From Scylla paramamosain (lineage: Eukaryota; Arthropoda; Malacostraca; Decapoda; Portunidae): DNA of 64,000 bases. This document shows positions 50,093-64,000 of this stretch, in pieces. The position numbers were made by a program, and so were the translations under genes. The notes under the pieces were generated by a model, which worked only from the letters and a program-made list of their open reading frames with translations, did no database searches and was not told the DNA's origin. The stretch lies in contig NC_087192.1 in the NCBI RefSeq assembly GCF_035594125.1, positions 12,742,501 to 12,806,500 on the forward strand, written 5' to 3'. Every line of letters begins with the position of its first letter. Position 1 is the first letter of the stretch.

Positions 50093-53002
50093 ACTTCTCA
50101 ATAAAGGGTGTTTTGCTTGGGTTTTAGCGTTTCTGTACATATGAACCTATAAAATACGCTTTTAGTAATATTGTTTTGTATTCCTTTATAGAGCGCTTTC
50201 CATGCTTTTTTAGCGTTTTGGTGTCTAACACGTTCAAAAACAATGAAAAGACACGTTGATGATAATGTCGTTTCGTTTCCCGATAAAGTGGGCTTCCAAT
50301 GCATTTTGACTTTTGACTTAACAATATGAAAAAAAGTTTAAGTAAAAGTTTTCGGTAGAGTTGTTTTTCCATATAAAGTGCTAATCACGTGTTTTTGAGT
50401 TTTGGTACCTAAAAAGCTCAAAATCTCTCATAATGCACTTTTCTCGTAATGTCCTTTCTTTTCTCCATGTAGGATGCTTTGCGTGTAATTTGGCCTTTTT
50501 ATACTTAACAAGCACAAAAACAATCAAAATACAAGTTTTTGGTAATGTTATTCTGTTTCTCCGTAAAGGTTGTTTTGCATGCGTTTCAGCGATTTCGGAC
50601 GTAAGAAGGTCAAAAACACTCTAAAGATACTTTCTTGGTAATGTTATTTTATATTGCCAAATAGGGTGCTTTGAATGCTTTTTAGCATTTTGATTCCTAA
50701 CATTCAAGTAAACACTCAAAAGACACGTTTCCTGTAATATAGTTTTGCTTCTTCATATAGGGATCTGCATGCATTATGATGTTTTGCTACATAATATGAG
50801 AAACGCTCAAAATAAAGGTTTCAGGTAATGTTGTTCTTTTTCTCTATAAAGGGTGCTATTCATGCGTTTTAGCGTTTTGGTACTTAGGAAGCTCAAAAAC
50901 ACTAATAAAAATTTTTTCTCCTAATGTCTTTCTATTTCCCCATATAGGATGCTTCGTATGTATTTTGACGTTTTGGTACATAACAAGGTAAAAAAATAAA
51001 AATAAAAATAAAAACACGTTTTTGGTGAAGTTGTGTTTCTCTAGTAAGAAATATAGGATATATTCAATTTTCATTCAAGCGGTTTAGTGTTTGGTACCTA
51101 AGAGACTCAAAACACTGATAATGCACGTTTCTTGTAATGTTCTATCCTTTCCCCATACAGGTGCTTTACATGCATTTTTAATATGATGTACGTAACAGAC
51201 TCAAAAAGACTCAAAATACACGTTTTTCTAAGGTTTTTCTATTTGGTAAGGTTATTCGTGTTTGTTGCACGTGTTTTAGCGTTTTGGTACGTAAAAAGTT
51301 TAAAACACTTAAAAGACATGCTTATTATTTTGTATTTCTCTATAAGGTGCTTTCCATGCTATTTAGCATTTATGTGAAAAACACATAAAAACACATTTCT
51401 TACATTATTGTTAAATTTTCTCGTATAGCGAGCAAGCATTATGGTGTTTTGCTACCTGACAATGTGAAAAACATTCAAATTACACGATTTTGGTGATTTG
51501 TTTCTTTTTCTCCATACAGTGTGCTACTCATTTATTTTAGCGTTCTGGTACCTAAGAAGCTAGAAAAAAAAAAAAACTCATAATACACGTTTTTTGTTAT
51601 GTGCTTTGGTACCTAACAGGGTGTTTGCATGTATTTTGACATTTTAGTTCGTAAGAACCTAAAAAAAAATATACTCTAAAGACACGTTTTAATAAAATTG
51701 TTTTGTATTCCCCTATGGGGTGATTTCGTTGCTTCTTACTGATTTGGTGCCTAACACGCTCAAAAAATAACAAAAGACAAGTTTCTAGTGATTTCGTTTC
51801 GTTTCTTCATATAGGTTGCTTTACATGCATGTTGGCGTTTTGGTAATTATCAATGTAAAAAAAATACACGTTTTTGGTAAGGTTGTTCTTTTTCTTCAGA
51901 GGACTATTGAAGCTTTTTACTGATTTGGTACTTAAGAAAGTAAGAAAAAAAAAAAAATAACATAACAAACGTTTCTCGTAAAGTCCTTTCATTTCCATAT
52001 GCAGGGTGTTTTGTTTGATGATAAGCGATTTTGTACATAATACGCTCAAAGACACTCAAAATACACGTTTTTGGTAAATGTATTCTGTTTCTCTATATAG
52101 GGTATTTTCCTGCGTTTTTAATGTCGTTTCATATATCTATATCTCCATATAGGATGTTATTCATGCGTTTTACCCTTTTGATACTAAGAAGGTCAAAAAC
52201 ACTCATAATACACGTTTCTCGTAATGAAATCATTTTTCCCATATAGGGTATTTTCGATTCATTTAGGCGTTTTTTACGTAACAATCTTACAAAACACTCA
52301 AAATACTTGTTTTTGGTAATGTTATTCTGTTTCTCCATAAAGGATGTTTTCTGTTTTTTTTTTTTTATCGTTTTGGTACGTAGGACACTCAAAAGAAACG
52401 TTTTCTTAATGTTGTTTTGTATTCCCATATCAGGTGATTTGTATGCTTTTTAGCATTTTTGTGCCTAACACGCTGAAGAACACATTTTAGATACGTTTCT
52501 GAAATCTCGTTTCCTTTCCCCAAATAGGGGGCTTTACATGCATTATGGCGTTTTGATTCATAACAATGTGAAAACACTGAAAATTTACGTTTTTGGCAAT
52601 GTTATTTCATATAGAGTGTTATTTATGCATTTTAGCGACTTCGTACCTAATAAGTAAAAAAAAAAAAACACCAATAGTACACATTTTAGTAACGTCTTTT
52701 CATTTTCCCATTTAAGATATTATGTATGCATTTTGGCGTTTTTCTACTTAACTAACTCAGAAACACTCGAAATATTTGTTTTTGATATTATTTCTCCATG
52801 TTTTTTTTTTTTTCATGCGATTTAGCGTTTCGGTACGTAAGAAAGTAAAAAATTATGAAAACACACGTTTATGGTAAAGTTGTTTTGTTTTCCTTTATAG
52901 GGTGCTTTCCATGCTTTTTAGCGTTTTGGTGCCTAGCACGCCAATAAACATTCAAAAGGCACTTTTCTGGAAATCGCGTTTCCTTTCCTCATATAGGGTA
53001 CA
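50093..53002 (+). repeat. Satellite array, family II, plus orientation
   Basis: Diverged monomers with the family II marker (for example near 50.44 and 52.21 kb). There is no clean higher-order order, unlike the domain left of the LINE. No gene. Confidence 0.85.
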
Positions 53003-53461
53003 AAAACATGTATTAGTAGTGTTTTCGAAAACATCAAAGTGCGTGCAAAGTAAGCTATACGGGAGAAACAAACAAAAACGTGTCTTTTGAATGTTTTCAG
53101 TTGTTTACGTACCAAAACACTAAAATGCATGGAAAAGAAACTTCATGGAGAAACAAAATATTATTGCCAAAATCGTGTATTTTGAATGTTTTTAAGGTTA
53201 TTACGTACCAATACGCAAAAATTCATCCATTTAATTTTATTTCGGTGCTTTTCAACGTTAGCACCAAAACTCTAAAGAGCATGGAAGACACTCTATATAG
53301 AAATCAAAACAACATTATCAAAATGGTGTCTTTTGAGTGTATTTGAGCTTCTTACGTTCCAAAATGCGAAAAGATATATAGCCTTTATCGGGAGACATTA
53401 CTAAAAAACGTATGATTTAAGCGTTTTTCAGCTTTTTAGAAACCAAAACGCCTAAATTTAT
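53003..53461 (-). repeat. Inverted satellite block at a family II/I junction
   Basis: About five reverse-oriented monomers (TACCAAAACACTAAAATGC, GAGAAACAAAATATTATTGCC). Family II lies to its left and family I to its right. Confidence 0.8.
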
Positions 53462-53891
53462 GTACTAATCACGTGTTTCAGTATTTTATTACCTAAGAAA
53501 CTCAAAAACACTTATAATATACGTTTTTGGTAATGTTTTTCTGTTTTTCATATATGGTATTATGTATAGATTGCCGTACCTAACATGAGGAAAACACCCA
53601 TTTTTTTGGTTAATGCTTTTTTCTCCATATAGAGTGATATTCACGTGTTTTAGTGTTTTCGTACATAAGAAGTTAAAAAACACTCATAATATTATTTTTT
53701 TCTTAACTTTTAGTTTGTCAATGTCTGTTAATTTGTGTGCATTTTGGCGTTTTCGTACCCAACAAGCTCAAAAAGACTCAAAACACACATTTTTGGTAAT
53801 GTTCTATTTCACCATAAAGGATGTTTTGCACGCTTTTTAGAAATTTGGTACGTAAGAAGCTCAAAAACATTCAAAAGACACGTTTTCGATG

Positions 53892-54007
<116 letters not shown>

Positions 54008-55837
54008 TTGGGGTTGGTTTCTAATATGGTCAAAACACTGAAATGACACGTTTCCGGTAATATAATTTCTTTACATCAAATAGTGTGCTGTCTGCATTTT
54101 GGCGTTTTGGTAGCTAATGATCGGGAAAACTCTCAAAAAAAACGCGTTATAATAATGTCCTCTTTCTCCATAAAGGGTGTTTTTCATGCGTCTTAGAGTT
54201 TTAGTACGTAAGAAACTGAAAAAAACACTCAAAAGACAAGTTTTTGTTATTATTGATTGCTTTTCCTATACAGGTTGTCTTGCATGCACTTTGGTGTTTT
54301 TGTATCTAACAAGCTCAAAAACACTCAGCATACAAGTTTTTCGTAATGTTGGTCTGTTTCTTTATGTATGGTGTTCACTATGCTTTTAGGCATTTTGGTA
54401 CCTATCATGGGGAAAAAACTCATAAAGTACGCTTTTGGTAATGTTGTTTTGTTTCTGCAAATATAGTATTATTTACGTGTTTTAGACTTTTGGTATCTAT
54501 GAAACTGAAAAAGACATAATACACCTTTATGTTAATATCGTTTCATTTACCTATATAGGGTAATTTGCATACATTTTGGCGTTTTGTTACCTAACAAGCT
54601 AAAAAAAATCTCAGAACATACGTTTTTGCTAATATTGTTTCGGACATCTTTTATCGTTTTGGTACATAAGAAGCTCAAAAACACTCGATTTTGTTAAGGT
54701 TATCTCGTTTTCCCTTATAGGGTGTTTTCCTTACTTTTAAATGTTTTGCTGCCTAATATGCTCAAAACACCTAAATGACAAGTTTCTGGTGATGTTTTGC
54801 TACTGTTTTTTGTTAGTTTTTTTCTTTTCCCTCATATAGTGTAGCATTCACGTGTTTTAGTGTTTTCGTACATAAAAAAAAATAAAAACACTCATAATAC
54901 ACGTTTCTGTTAATATCGTTTCGTTTCCTCAAATGAGGTCCTTTGCATGCAATATGGGGTTTATGGGGCAATATGGGTACCTAACAAGTTAAAAAGACTG
55001 AGATAAGAATTTTTTGCTAAAGTTTCCCATAAATGTTTCTTTGCTCACATTTTAGTGTTTTGTACTCTCAAAAACACTAAAAAGAAACGTTTTTGACAAT
55101 GTTGTTTTCTTTTCTCATATAGAGCTATTTCCATGCTTTTTAGCTTTTTGTTGCCTAATTTGCTCGAAAATTTCCATATGGCACGTTGCAGGTACTATCT
55201 TTTAGTTACTCCAGACAAGGTATTCTACATGCATTCTGTCGTTTTGGTACCTAACTTAAAAACACTTAAAACAAACGTTTTTTTTTAATGTTCTATTTCT
55301 CAGTAAGCTGAAAAAACGCTCAAAAGATATGTTTTTGGTAATATTTTTTTTTCTTCTTCTATAGGGTGCTTTGCATGTACTTTGGCGTTTTGATAACTAA
55401 CAAACTCAAAAATATTCATAATACATGTTTGTGATCATGTCGTTCTGTTTCTTCATATAGGGTGCTTTATATGTATTTTGGCGTTTTGGTCCCTAACATG
55501 GGGAAAAGCACCCATAATACACGTTTTTCGTAATGATGTTCTGTTTCTACATATAGAATGCTATTTACGTGTTTTAGCGTTTCGTTACATAAGAAGCTGA
55601 AAAAAAGCGTTAATATCTTTTCTTTTCCCCATATCTGAAACTTTGCATGCATTTTGGCGATTAGTTATCTAACAAGCTCAAAAACACTCAAACACAAGTT
55701 TTTGTTTAGTTTAGTTATCGTTTTGTTACGTAAGAAGCTCAAAAGCATACAAAAGACACGATTTTGTTGAAGTTGTTTCATTTTCCTATATAGGGTATTT
55801 TCCATGTGTTTTTTTTTTTTTTTTTAGCGTTTTGGTG

Positions 55838-56057
<220 letters not shown>

Positions 56058-58858
56058 ACATACAAGGTGCTTTGCATGCACTTTGGTGATTTAGCACCTA
56101 AGAAGCTCAAAAACATATAAAAGACGTTTTTGGTAATGTTGTTCTGTTTCTAGATATAGTTTGTTATTGACGTTTTTTTGCGTTTTTTTTTTTTAACCTA
56201 AGAAGCTGAAAATACTCATAATACTCTTTAAATATCCTTTATTATCCAATACCGTGATATTTCCATTGAATTTCACGTTTTGGTTTCTAAGATGGAAAAC
56301 GCTCAAATCACACTTTTTTTTTTTTTTTTAATGTATCCCCATAAAACGTGTTTTCCACACGGTTTAGCGTTTCGGTACATAAGAAGCTCAAAAACACTCA
56401 AAAAATATCTTTCTGATAATGTCTCTCCGTGCTTTGCATGCATTTTGCAGTTTCGGTAGATAGGAAGCTCAAAAACACTCAATAAACACGTTTTATAGAA
56501 TGTTTTTCTGTTTCTCTATAAAGGAAGAAGCTGAAAAACACTGAAAATACATGTTTTTTTGGTTATATTGTTTGCTTTTCCAATATAGAGCGTTTTTGTA
56601 CATAAGATTTTCAAAAACACTCAAAAAGAGTTGTTTTTGGTAATCTCGTTCGGCTACTAAAATGGTGATTTCATTCATTTTGCAGTTTTGATAGCTAAGA
56701 AGCTCAACAACACTCAATATGGACTTTTTTTTGCATTTTTTTTTCTTTCTCCATGAAGGATTTTTTGTATGCACTTTTAGCGTTTTGGTAAATAACAAGC
56801 TCAAAACACTTATAATACACGTTTTAGATAATGTTCTGATTTCTCTATGTAGGGTGTTTTGTATGCATTTTGGCGTTTTGGCACTTAACATAGTTATAAT
56901 GTTGTTTTGTTTCTCCATATAGATTCCTATTCATGTGTTTTAGCGTTTTGGTACTTAAGAAGCTAAAAAAAACGGTCATAATACACGTTTCTGTTAATAT
57001 TGTTTCCTTTAGACATGTCAAATCATTCATTTTGGCGTTTTAATACCTAAACCTAACAATCTGGAAAACACACAAATTATATGTTATTGGTAATGTTGCT
57101 CATTTTCTCTCTAAAGGGTATTTATCACGTGTTTTAGCGTTTTGGTACGTAAGAAGCTTAAAGAAAAAAAAAACACAAAATACACAGTTTTGATATTTTA
57201 TAGTGAATGTTTTTCTTCCTTTTTACCGTTTGGTGCCTAATATCCTAAAAAAAACACCCTTTCTGAGAATGTCGTCTTCTAACCCCGGATAGGGTGATTT
57301 GTATATATTTTGGAGGGTTGTTACATAATAAGCTGGAACTACTGAAAAGATGTTTTTGGTATTGTTGTTTGCTATTCACATATAGGGTAATTTGCGTGCA
57401 TTTTGGCGTTTTGGTACCTAACAATCTTAATAACACTCATAATACACCATTTTAGTAATTTTTTTTTTTTGTCATATAGGGTGCTTGTCTGCATCTGACG
57501 TTTTAGTACGTAACATGGCGAAAACACTCATAATACACGATTTTGGTAATGTTGTTCTATTTTTCAATATAGAGAGCGATTCACGTAATTTAGTGTTTTG
57601 GTATCAATAATGTTGAAAAACACTTATAACACACGTTTCTGTTAATATCGTTTCGTTTCCCAGTAACGGATACTTTGGATGCATTTTGGCGTTTGTTACC
57701 TAAATAGCTCAAAAACACTCAAAACACACGTTTTTCTTAATATAGTTTTGTTTCACCTTAAAGGGTGTTTTACATATGTTTCAGCGTTTTGGTACGTAAG
57801 AAGCTTAAGATTTCTTAAAAGACACGTTGGTGATAATGTTGCTTTGCTTTCTAGCGTTTTCGTGCCTAATATGCTCAAATCACACAAATTACACGTTTCT
57901 GGTGATGTCGATTCGCTACCCAAATAGGGTGCTTTGCATGCATTTTCACGTTTTGGTACCCAACAAGTTGGAAAACAATGAAAAGAGACAAATTCTCGGT
58001 TATGTACTTGTTTCTCCATAAACAACGTTTTGTATGCGTTTCCGCGTTATGGTACTAAGAAGCTGAAAAACGTTGAAAAGACACTTTTTTGTTATTGTTA
58101 TTTGTTTTCGCCTCATTGGGAGTTTGTATGCACTCTAGCGTTTTGGTAAAAACACTTATAATACAGGTTTTTGTAATATCAATCTGTTTCTTCTTATAGG
58201 GTGCTTTATATGCATTTTAGCATTTTGGTACCTAACATTGAGAAAAGCACTCATAATACAAGTTTTTGATGATGCTGTTCTGTTTCTCAATATAGTGATA
58301 TTCACGTGTTTTTAGCGTTTTGGTACAGAAGAAGTTAAAAACAATTATAACACACGTTTCTGTTAATATCGTTTCGTTTCCCCATATCGGGTGGTTATCA
58401 TGGACTTTGGTGTTTTGTTACCTTACAAGCTCAAAAACAATGAAGAAACACATTTTTTGGTAATGTTGTTCTGTTTCTCTATAAACAGTGTTACACTGTT
58501 TTAGACTTTTGGTACGGAAGAAGCTCAAAAACACTCAAAAGACGTGTTTTTGATAATGTTTTATTTTCCCATATAGAGTGTTTTCCGTGTTTTTATATTT
58601 TTTTTTGTGGCTAATATGCTAAAAAAAAAACACAGAAACGACACATCTCTGGGAATGCCATTTCGTTAACTCAAATGGGATGCTTTGCATGTGTTTTGTT
58701 ATTTTGGTACCCAGCATGCTGGAAAAAAAAAAAAAAACCCAAAACATGTTTTTGGCAACGTTGCTCTGTTTCTCCATAAAGAGTGTTTCGCATGTTTGAA
58801 CTTTTTGGTATGTTACGAGCTTAAAAAAAAAAAAAAAACATAACGCACGTTTTTGTAT

Positions 58859-58888
58859 CCAAAATGCATATAAAGCAATCTGTATGAG

Positions 58889-58907
<19 letters not shown>
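58859..58907. repeat. Short palindrome at the edge of the duplicated segment
   Basis: 19-base arms, CCAAAATGCATATAAAGCA at 58859-58877 and its inverse at 58889-58907, with one mismatch and an 11-base loop. The right arm is where homology to 17184 begins. Confidence 0.85.
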
Positions 58908-61240
<2,333 letters not shown>

Positions 61241-62771
61241 GTGAGGAGCTTTAAAACACTTAAAGGCAAGTTCTCGGTAAAAGTTGGTTTTATTCCCATG
61301 TAATGTTATTGCCCAGCTTTTTAGTGCTTTATTACCTATCACGATCAAAAACACTCAAAAGACACTTTTCTGGTAATGTCATTTTTTTCCCACATAAAGC
61401 TAGTTTCGCATGCAATTTGGGATTTTGGTAACTAAGAATATAAAAAGCACTCAAAATACACGCATTTGGTAAGGTTGTTCTGTTTCTCAATCAAGAGTGT
61501 TATTCATGAGTTTCAGCATTTTGGTATCTAAGAAACTTCTCCATATACACGAGTTTTTGCGTGTTTTGCCTTGTGGTTCTTGTGAAACTATAAAACACAT
61601 TATACAGGTTTCTCGTAATGTCCTTTTGTTTCCCAATGTAGAGTGCTTTCCATGCATTTTCGCGTTTTTTGTAGGTAACAAGCTCAAAAACACTCAAAAT
61701 ATACCTTTTCGGTAATGTTATTCTATTTCTTCATATTGATTGGTTTGCAACCGTTTTAGCGTTTTTCTACGTAAAACACTGAAAAAAAACATGTTTTCAG
61801 TAATTTTGTTTTGGATTCCCATATAGAGATACTTCCATATTATTTATCGTTTTGGTGCCTAACATGCTGAAAAACACTCAAAAGACAGGTTTCTGGTAAT
61901 ATCGTTTAATTTCCTCATATAGGTGGCTTTGAATGCACTTTAGGGTTTGGTACATAACAGTCCGAAAAAAAGCTAAAATTTACTTTTTTCATGATGTTCT
62001 TTTTTCACATAATTTCACTGAATTTTAACAGAATTTTGGCATCTCGGTACCTATGAAGATAAAAAAAAATTGGTATTTTTTTTCTTTATTTTACTTTTTT
62101 TTTTTTGGTTCCTTTATAAAGAGTGTTATTTGTGGGTTTTTCCTTTTTGGTACTTGAGGAGCTTGATAACACTCATAATACACGTTTCTCGTAATGTCCT
62201 TTCGTTTCCCAAACATAGGGTTCTTTGTATGTATTTAAGCGTTTTTATAGGTAACATGATCAAAAACACTCAAAATACATGTTTTTGGTAATATTTTTCT
62301 GTTTCTCCATAAAGAATGTTTTACATGCGTTTTAGCGTTTTGTTATGTAAGGAGCTCAAAAACACTTAAAGGCAAGTTCTTGGTAAAAGTTGGTTTTATT
62401 CACATGTAATGTGATTGCCCTTCTTTTTAGTGCTTTATTGACTAACACGCTCAAAAACACTCAAAAGACATTTTTATGGTAATGTCATTTTTTTTACTAC
62501 ATAAAGCTATTTTTGCATGAAATTTGGGGTTTTGGTAACCAAGAATGTGAAAAACACTCAAAATACACGCATTTGGTAAGGTTGTTGTTTCTCAATTAAG
62601 AGTGTTATTCAAGAGTTTTAGCGTTTTGGTATCTAAGAATCTCAAAAACTCTCATAATGCACGTTTCTCGTAATGTTCCTTTTTTTCCTCATATGGGGTG
62701 CTTTGCATGCATTTTGGCATTTTTTTTTTTACGTAATAGCTGAAAAAACTCTGAAAATACACGCTTTTGGT

Positions 62772-64000
62772 AATAAGAACACAAGAATATAAGAAATAAG
62801 TAAATCTGCAAGAATGCATCAGGCCTACACGTGGCAGTACTTGTATGAAATATGCCTTCCTATTTCCACCTATCATTCCCATCCATAAATGTGTAATTTT
62901 TTCTTACAGTTGCCAAATGCTTCAGCACTAACAACTTGATTAATACGTCCGTTCCAATCATCTACTACTCTATTTGAAAACCAATTCCTTCCTGTCTCCT
63001 TTTTGAACAACAAGTTTTCAGGCTTGAACCCGTTTTTCTTGTTCTATCATGGTTACAGATTCTAAGAATTTTCCTTATGTTCCCCTTGTTATAACCCATG
63101 TACCACTTAAAGACTTCTATCAGCTCCAACTCTTAACCTACGTCTCTCTAAAGAATGTAAATTTAACAGCTTGAATCTCGCTTCGTAAGGAATACTCCTC
63201 ATCCCCTGTATCCTTTTAGTCATTCTCCTTTGTACTGATTCTAATAGACCTTTATCCTTCCTGTGATGTGGTGACCAGAATTGGACAGCGTAGTCTAGAT
63301 GAAGTCTGACTAGCGCCAAATGTAACTTTAATATTACTTTGGGTGTTCTACTTTTAGCATTCCTGAAAATGAATCATAATACACTATTTGATTTGTTTCT
63401 GGCCTCTTTGCATTGCTTTCTTAGACGGAGTTCAGAGCTAACTTTAAATCTCAAATTTTTTTCTTACCCTGAACCTACCAGAACTTGGTTGTTCATTGTG
63501 TAACTACTGTGTGGGTTTCTTCTACTTACGCTAAGTGCTTTGCATTTGTTGATATTAAACTGCATTAGCCATCTGTCTGTCCATTCGTTTATCCTATCCA
63601 AATCTGCCTGCAAGGCGATGGTATGCGATTCTGACCTAATTAATCTACATATTCTCGTGTCATGCGCAAATTTACTAACAACACTACTAATTCCACTATC
63701 CAAGTCATTGACATATAATACAAACAATATCAGCCCTAATACTAATAATCCTTTTGTCACCCCAATAATTACTTGACCCCACTCGGATTTAGAGCCGTTT
63801 ATTACAACACTCTGTCGCCTGCCGCTTAGCCATGACCTTATCCAATCTAAACACCTCATCTCTCTCGTGCGCCCTAACCTTTCTCAGTAGCCTCTGATGG
63901 GGGACCTTGTCAAACGCTTTACTAAAGTCCTGATATAGGATGCCATAACTATCACCATTATCTTCCGCCTGGTAAACCTTACTGTATAAACTTACCAAGT
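62772..64000 (-). mobile_element. CR1-like LINE copy 2, running off the window
   Basis: Its 3' end is joined to the same satellite position as copy 1 (CGCTTTTGGTAATAAGAAC). The sequence runs parallel to copy 1 up to about 63840, then continues into earlier RT sequence that copy 1 has lost. It is cut by the window end. Confidence 0.88.
63107..63998 (-). pseudogene. Broken RT of CR1-like copy 2
   Basis: Minus-strand pieces in order are ILYQDFSKAFDKVPHQRLL (motif A; catalytic Asp present), WIRSWLSGRRQSVVINGSKS, GVTKGLLVLGLILFVLYVND (canonical GVPQGS altered), FAHDTRICRL (active site FADD changed to FAHD), MQFNINKCKALSVSRR, HLDYAVQFWSPHHRKDKG and LERRRLR. A frameshift separates the first two pieces, and further breaks follow. 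The altered active site argues against activity. Confidence 0.85.

Overview
The window reads as arthropod nuclear DNA, most likely a decapod crustacean, probably a crab. The support is a jockey-like LINE of a kind I associate with crab genomes, CR1-like LINEs, very dense dinucleotide microsatellites, a short TTAGG-type telomeric motif and an AT-rich background. The species call is inference; no mitochondrial or rRNA marker is present.

Layout. (1) 1-1.4 kb holds one convincing gene: an intronless reading frame of 447 codons with two C-terminal KH domains, a basic N-terminus with a four-cysteine cluster, and an acidic linker carrying four YxxPhi tyrosine motifs. (2) 1.8-6.9 kb is a nest of two jockey-like LINE copies. 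A plus-strand, 5'-truncated copy is split by a nearly full-length minus-strand copy that keeps a long RT frame (YADD) and a recognisable but broken endonuclease. (3) 6.9-17.2 kb has no recognised gene. It is rich in microsatellites and holds a possible TIR element (8.7-9.45 kb), a diverged tandem repeat (9.66-10.27 kb) and two weak exon candidates.

(4) 17.2-62.8 kb, about 45 kb, is one compound satellite array with a monomer of about 92-96 bp. I see two sequence families. Family I fills 17.2-31.0 kb and 53.0-61.1 kb, with a variant order that recurs about every 6 monomers (~0.56 kb). Family II fills 31.0-53.0 kb and 61.1-62.8 kb; within it, 34.5-48.4 kb and 61.1-62.8 kb show a ~1.1 kb, roughly 12-monomer higher-order repeat. 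The array changes orientation several times, and long (AT)n tracts lie near several of these switches. A ~6.6 kb block is present twice in tandem (34.76-41.37 and 41.37-47.99 kb), nearly identical. A ~2 kb block near 17.2-19.3 kb recurs at 58.9-61.2 kb. A jockey fragment (21.6-22.55 kb) and two CR1-like LINEs (48.4-50.1 kb; 62.77 kb to the window end) are inserted in the array. The two CR1 copies share the same satellite junction, so that segment was duplicated after insertion.

The genes do not form a pathway. The main interest is the satellite architecture and its layered history, plus the unusual KH protein. All repeat periods, boundaries and identities were judged by eye, not computed.
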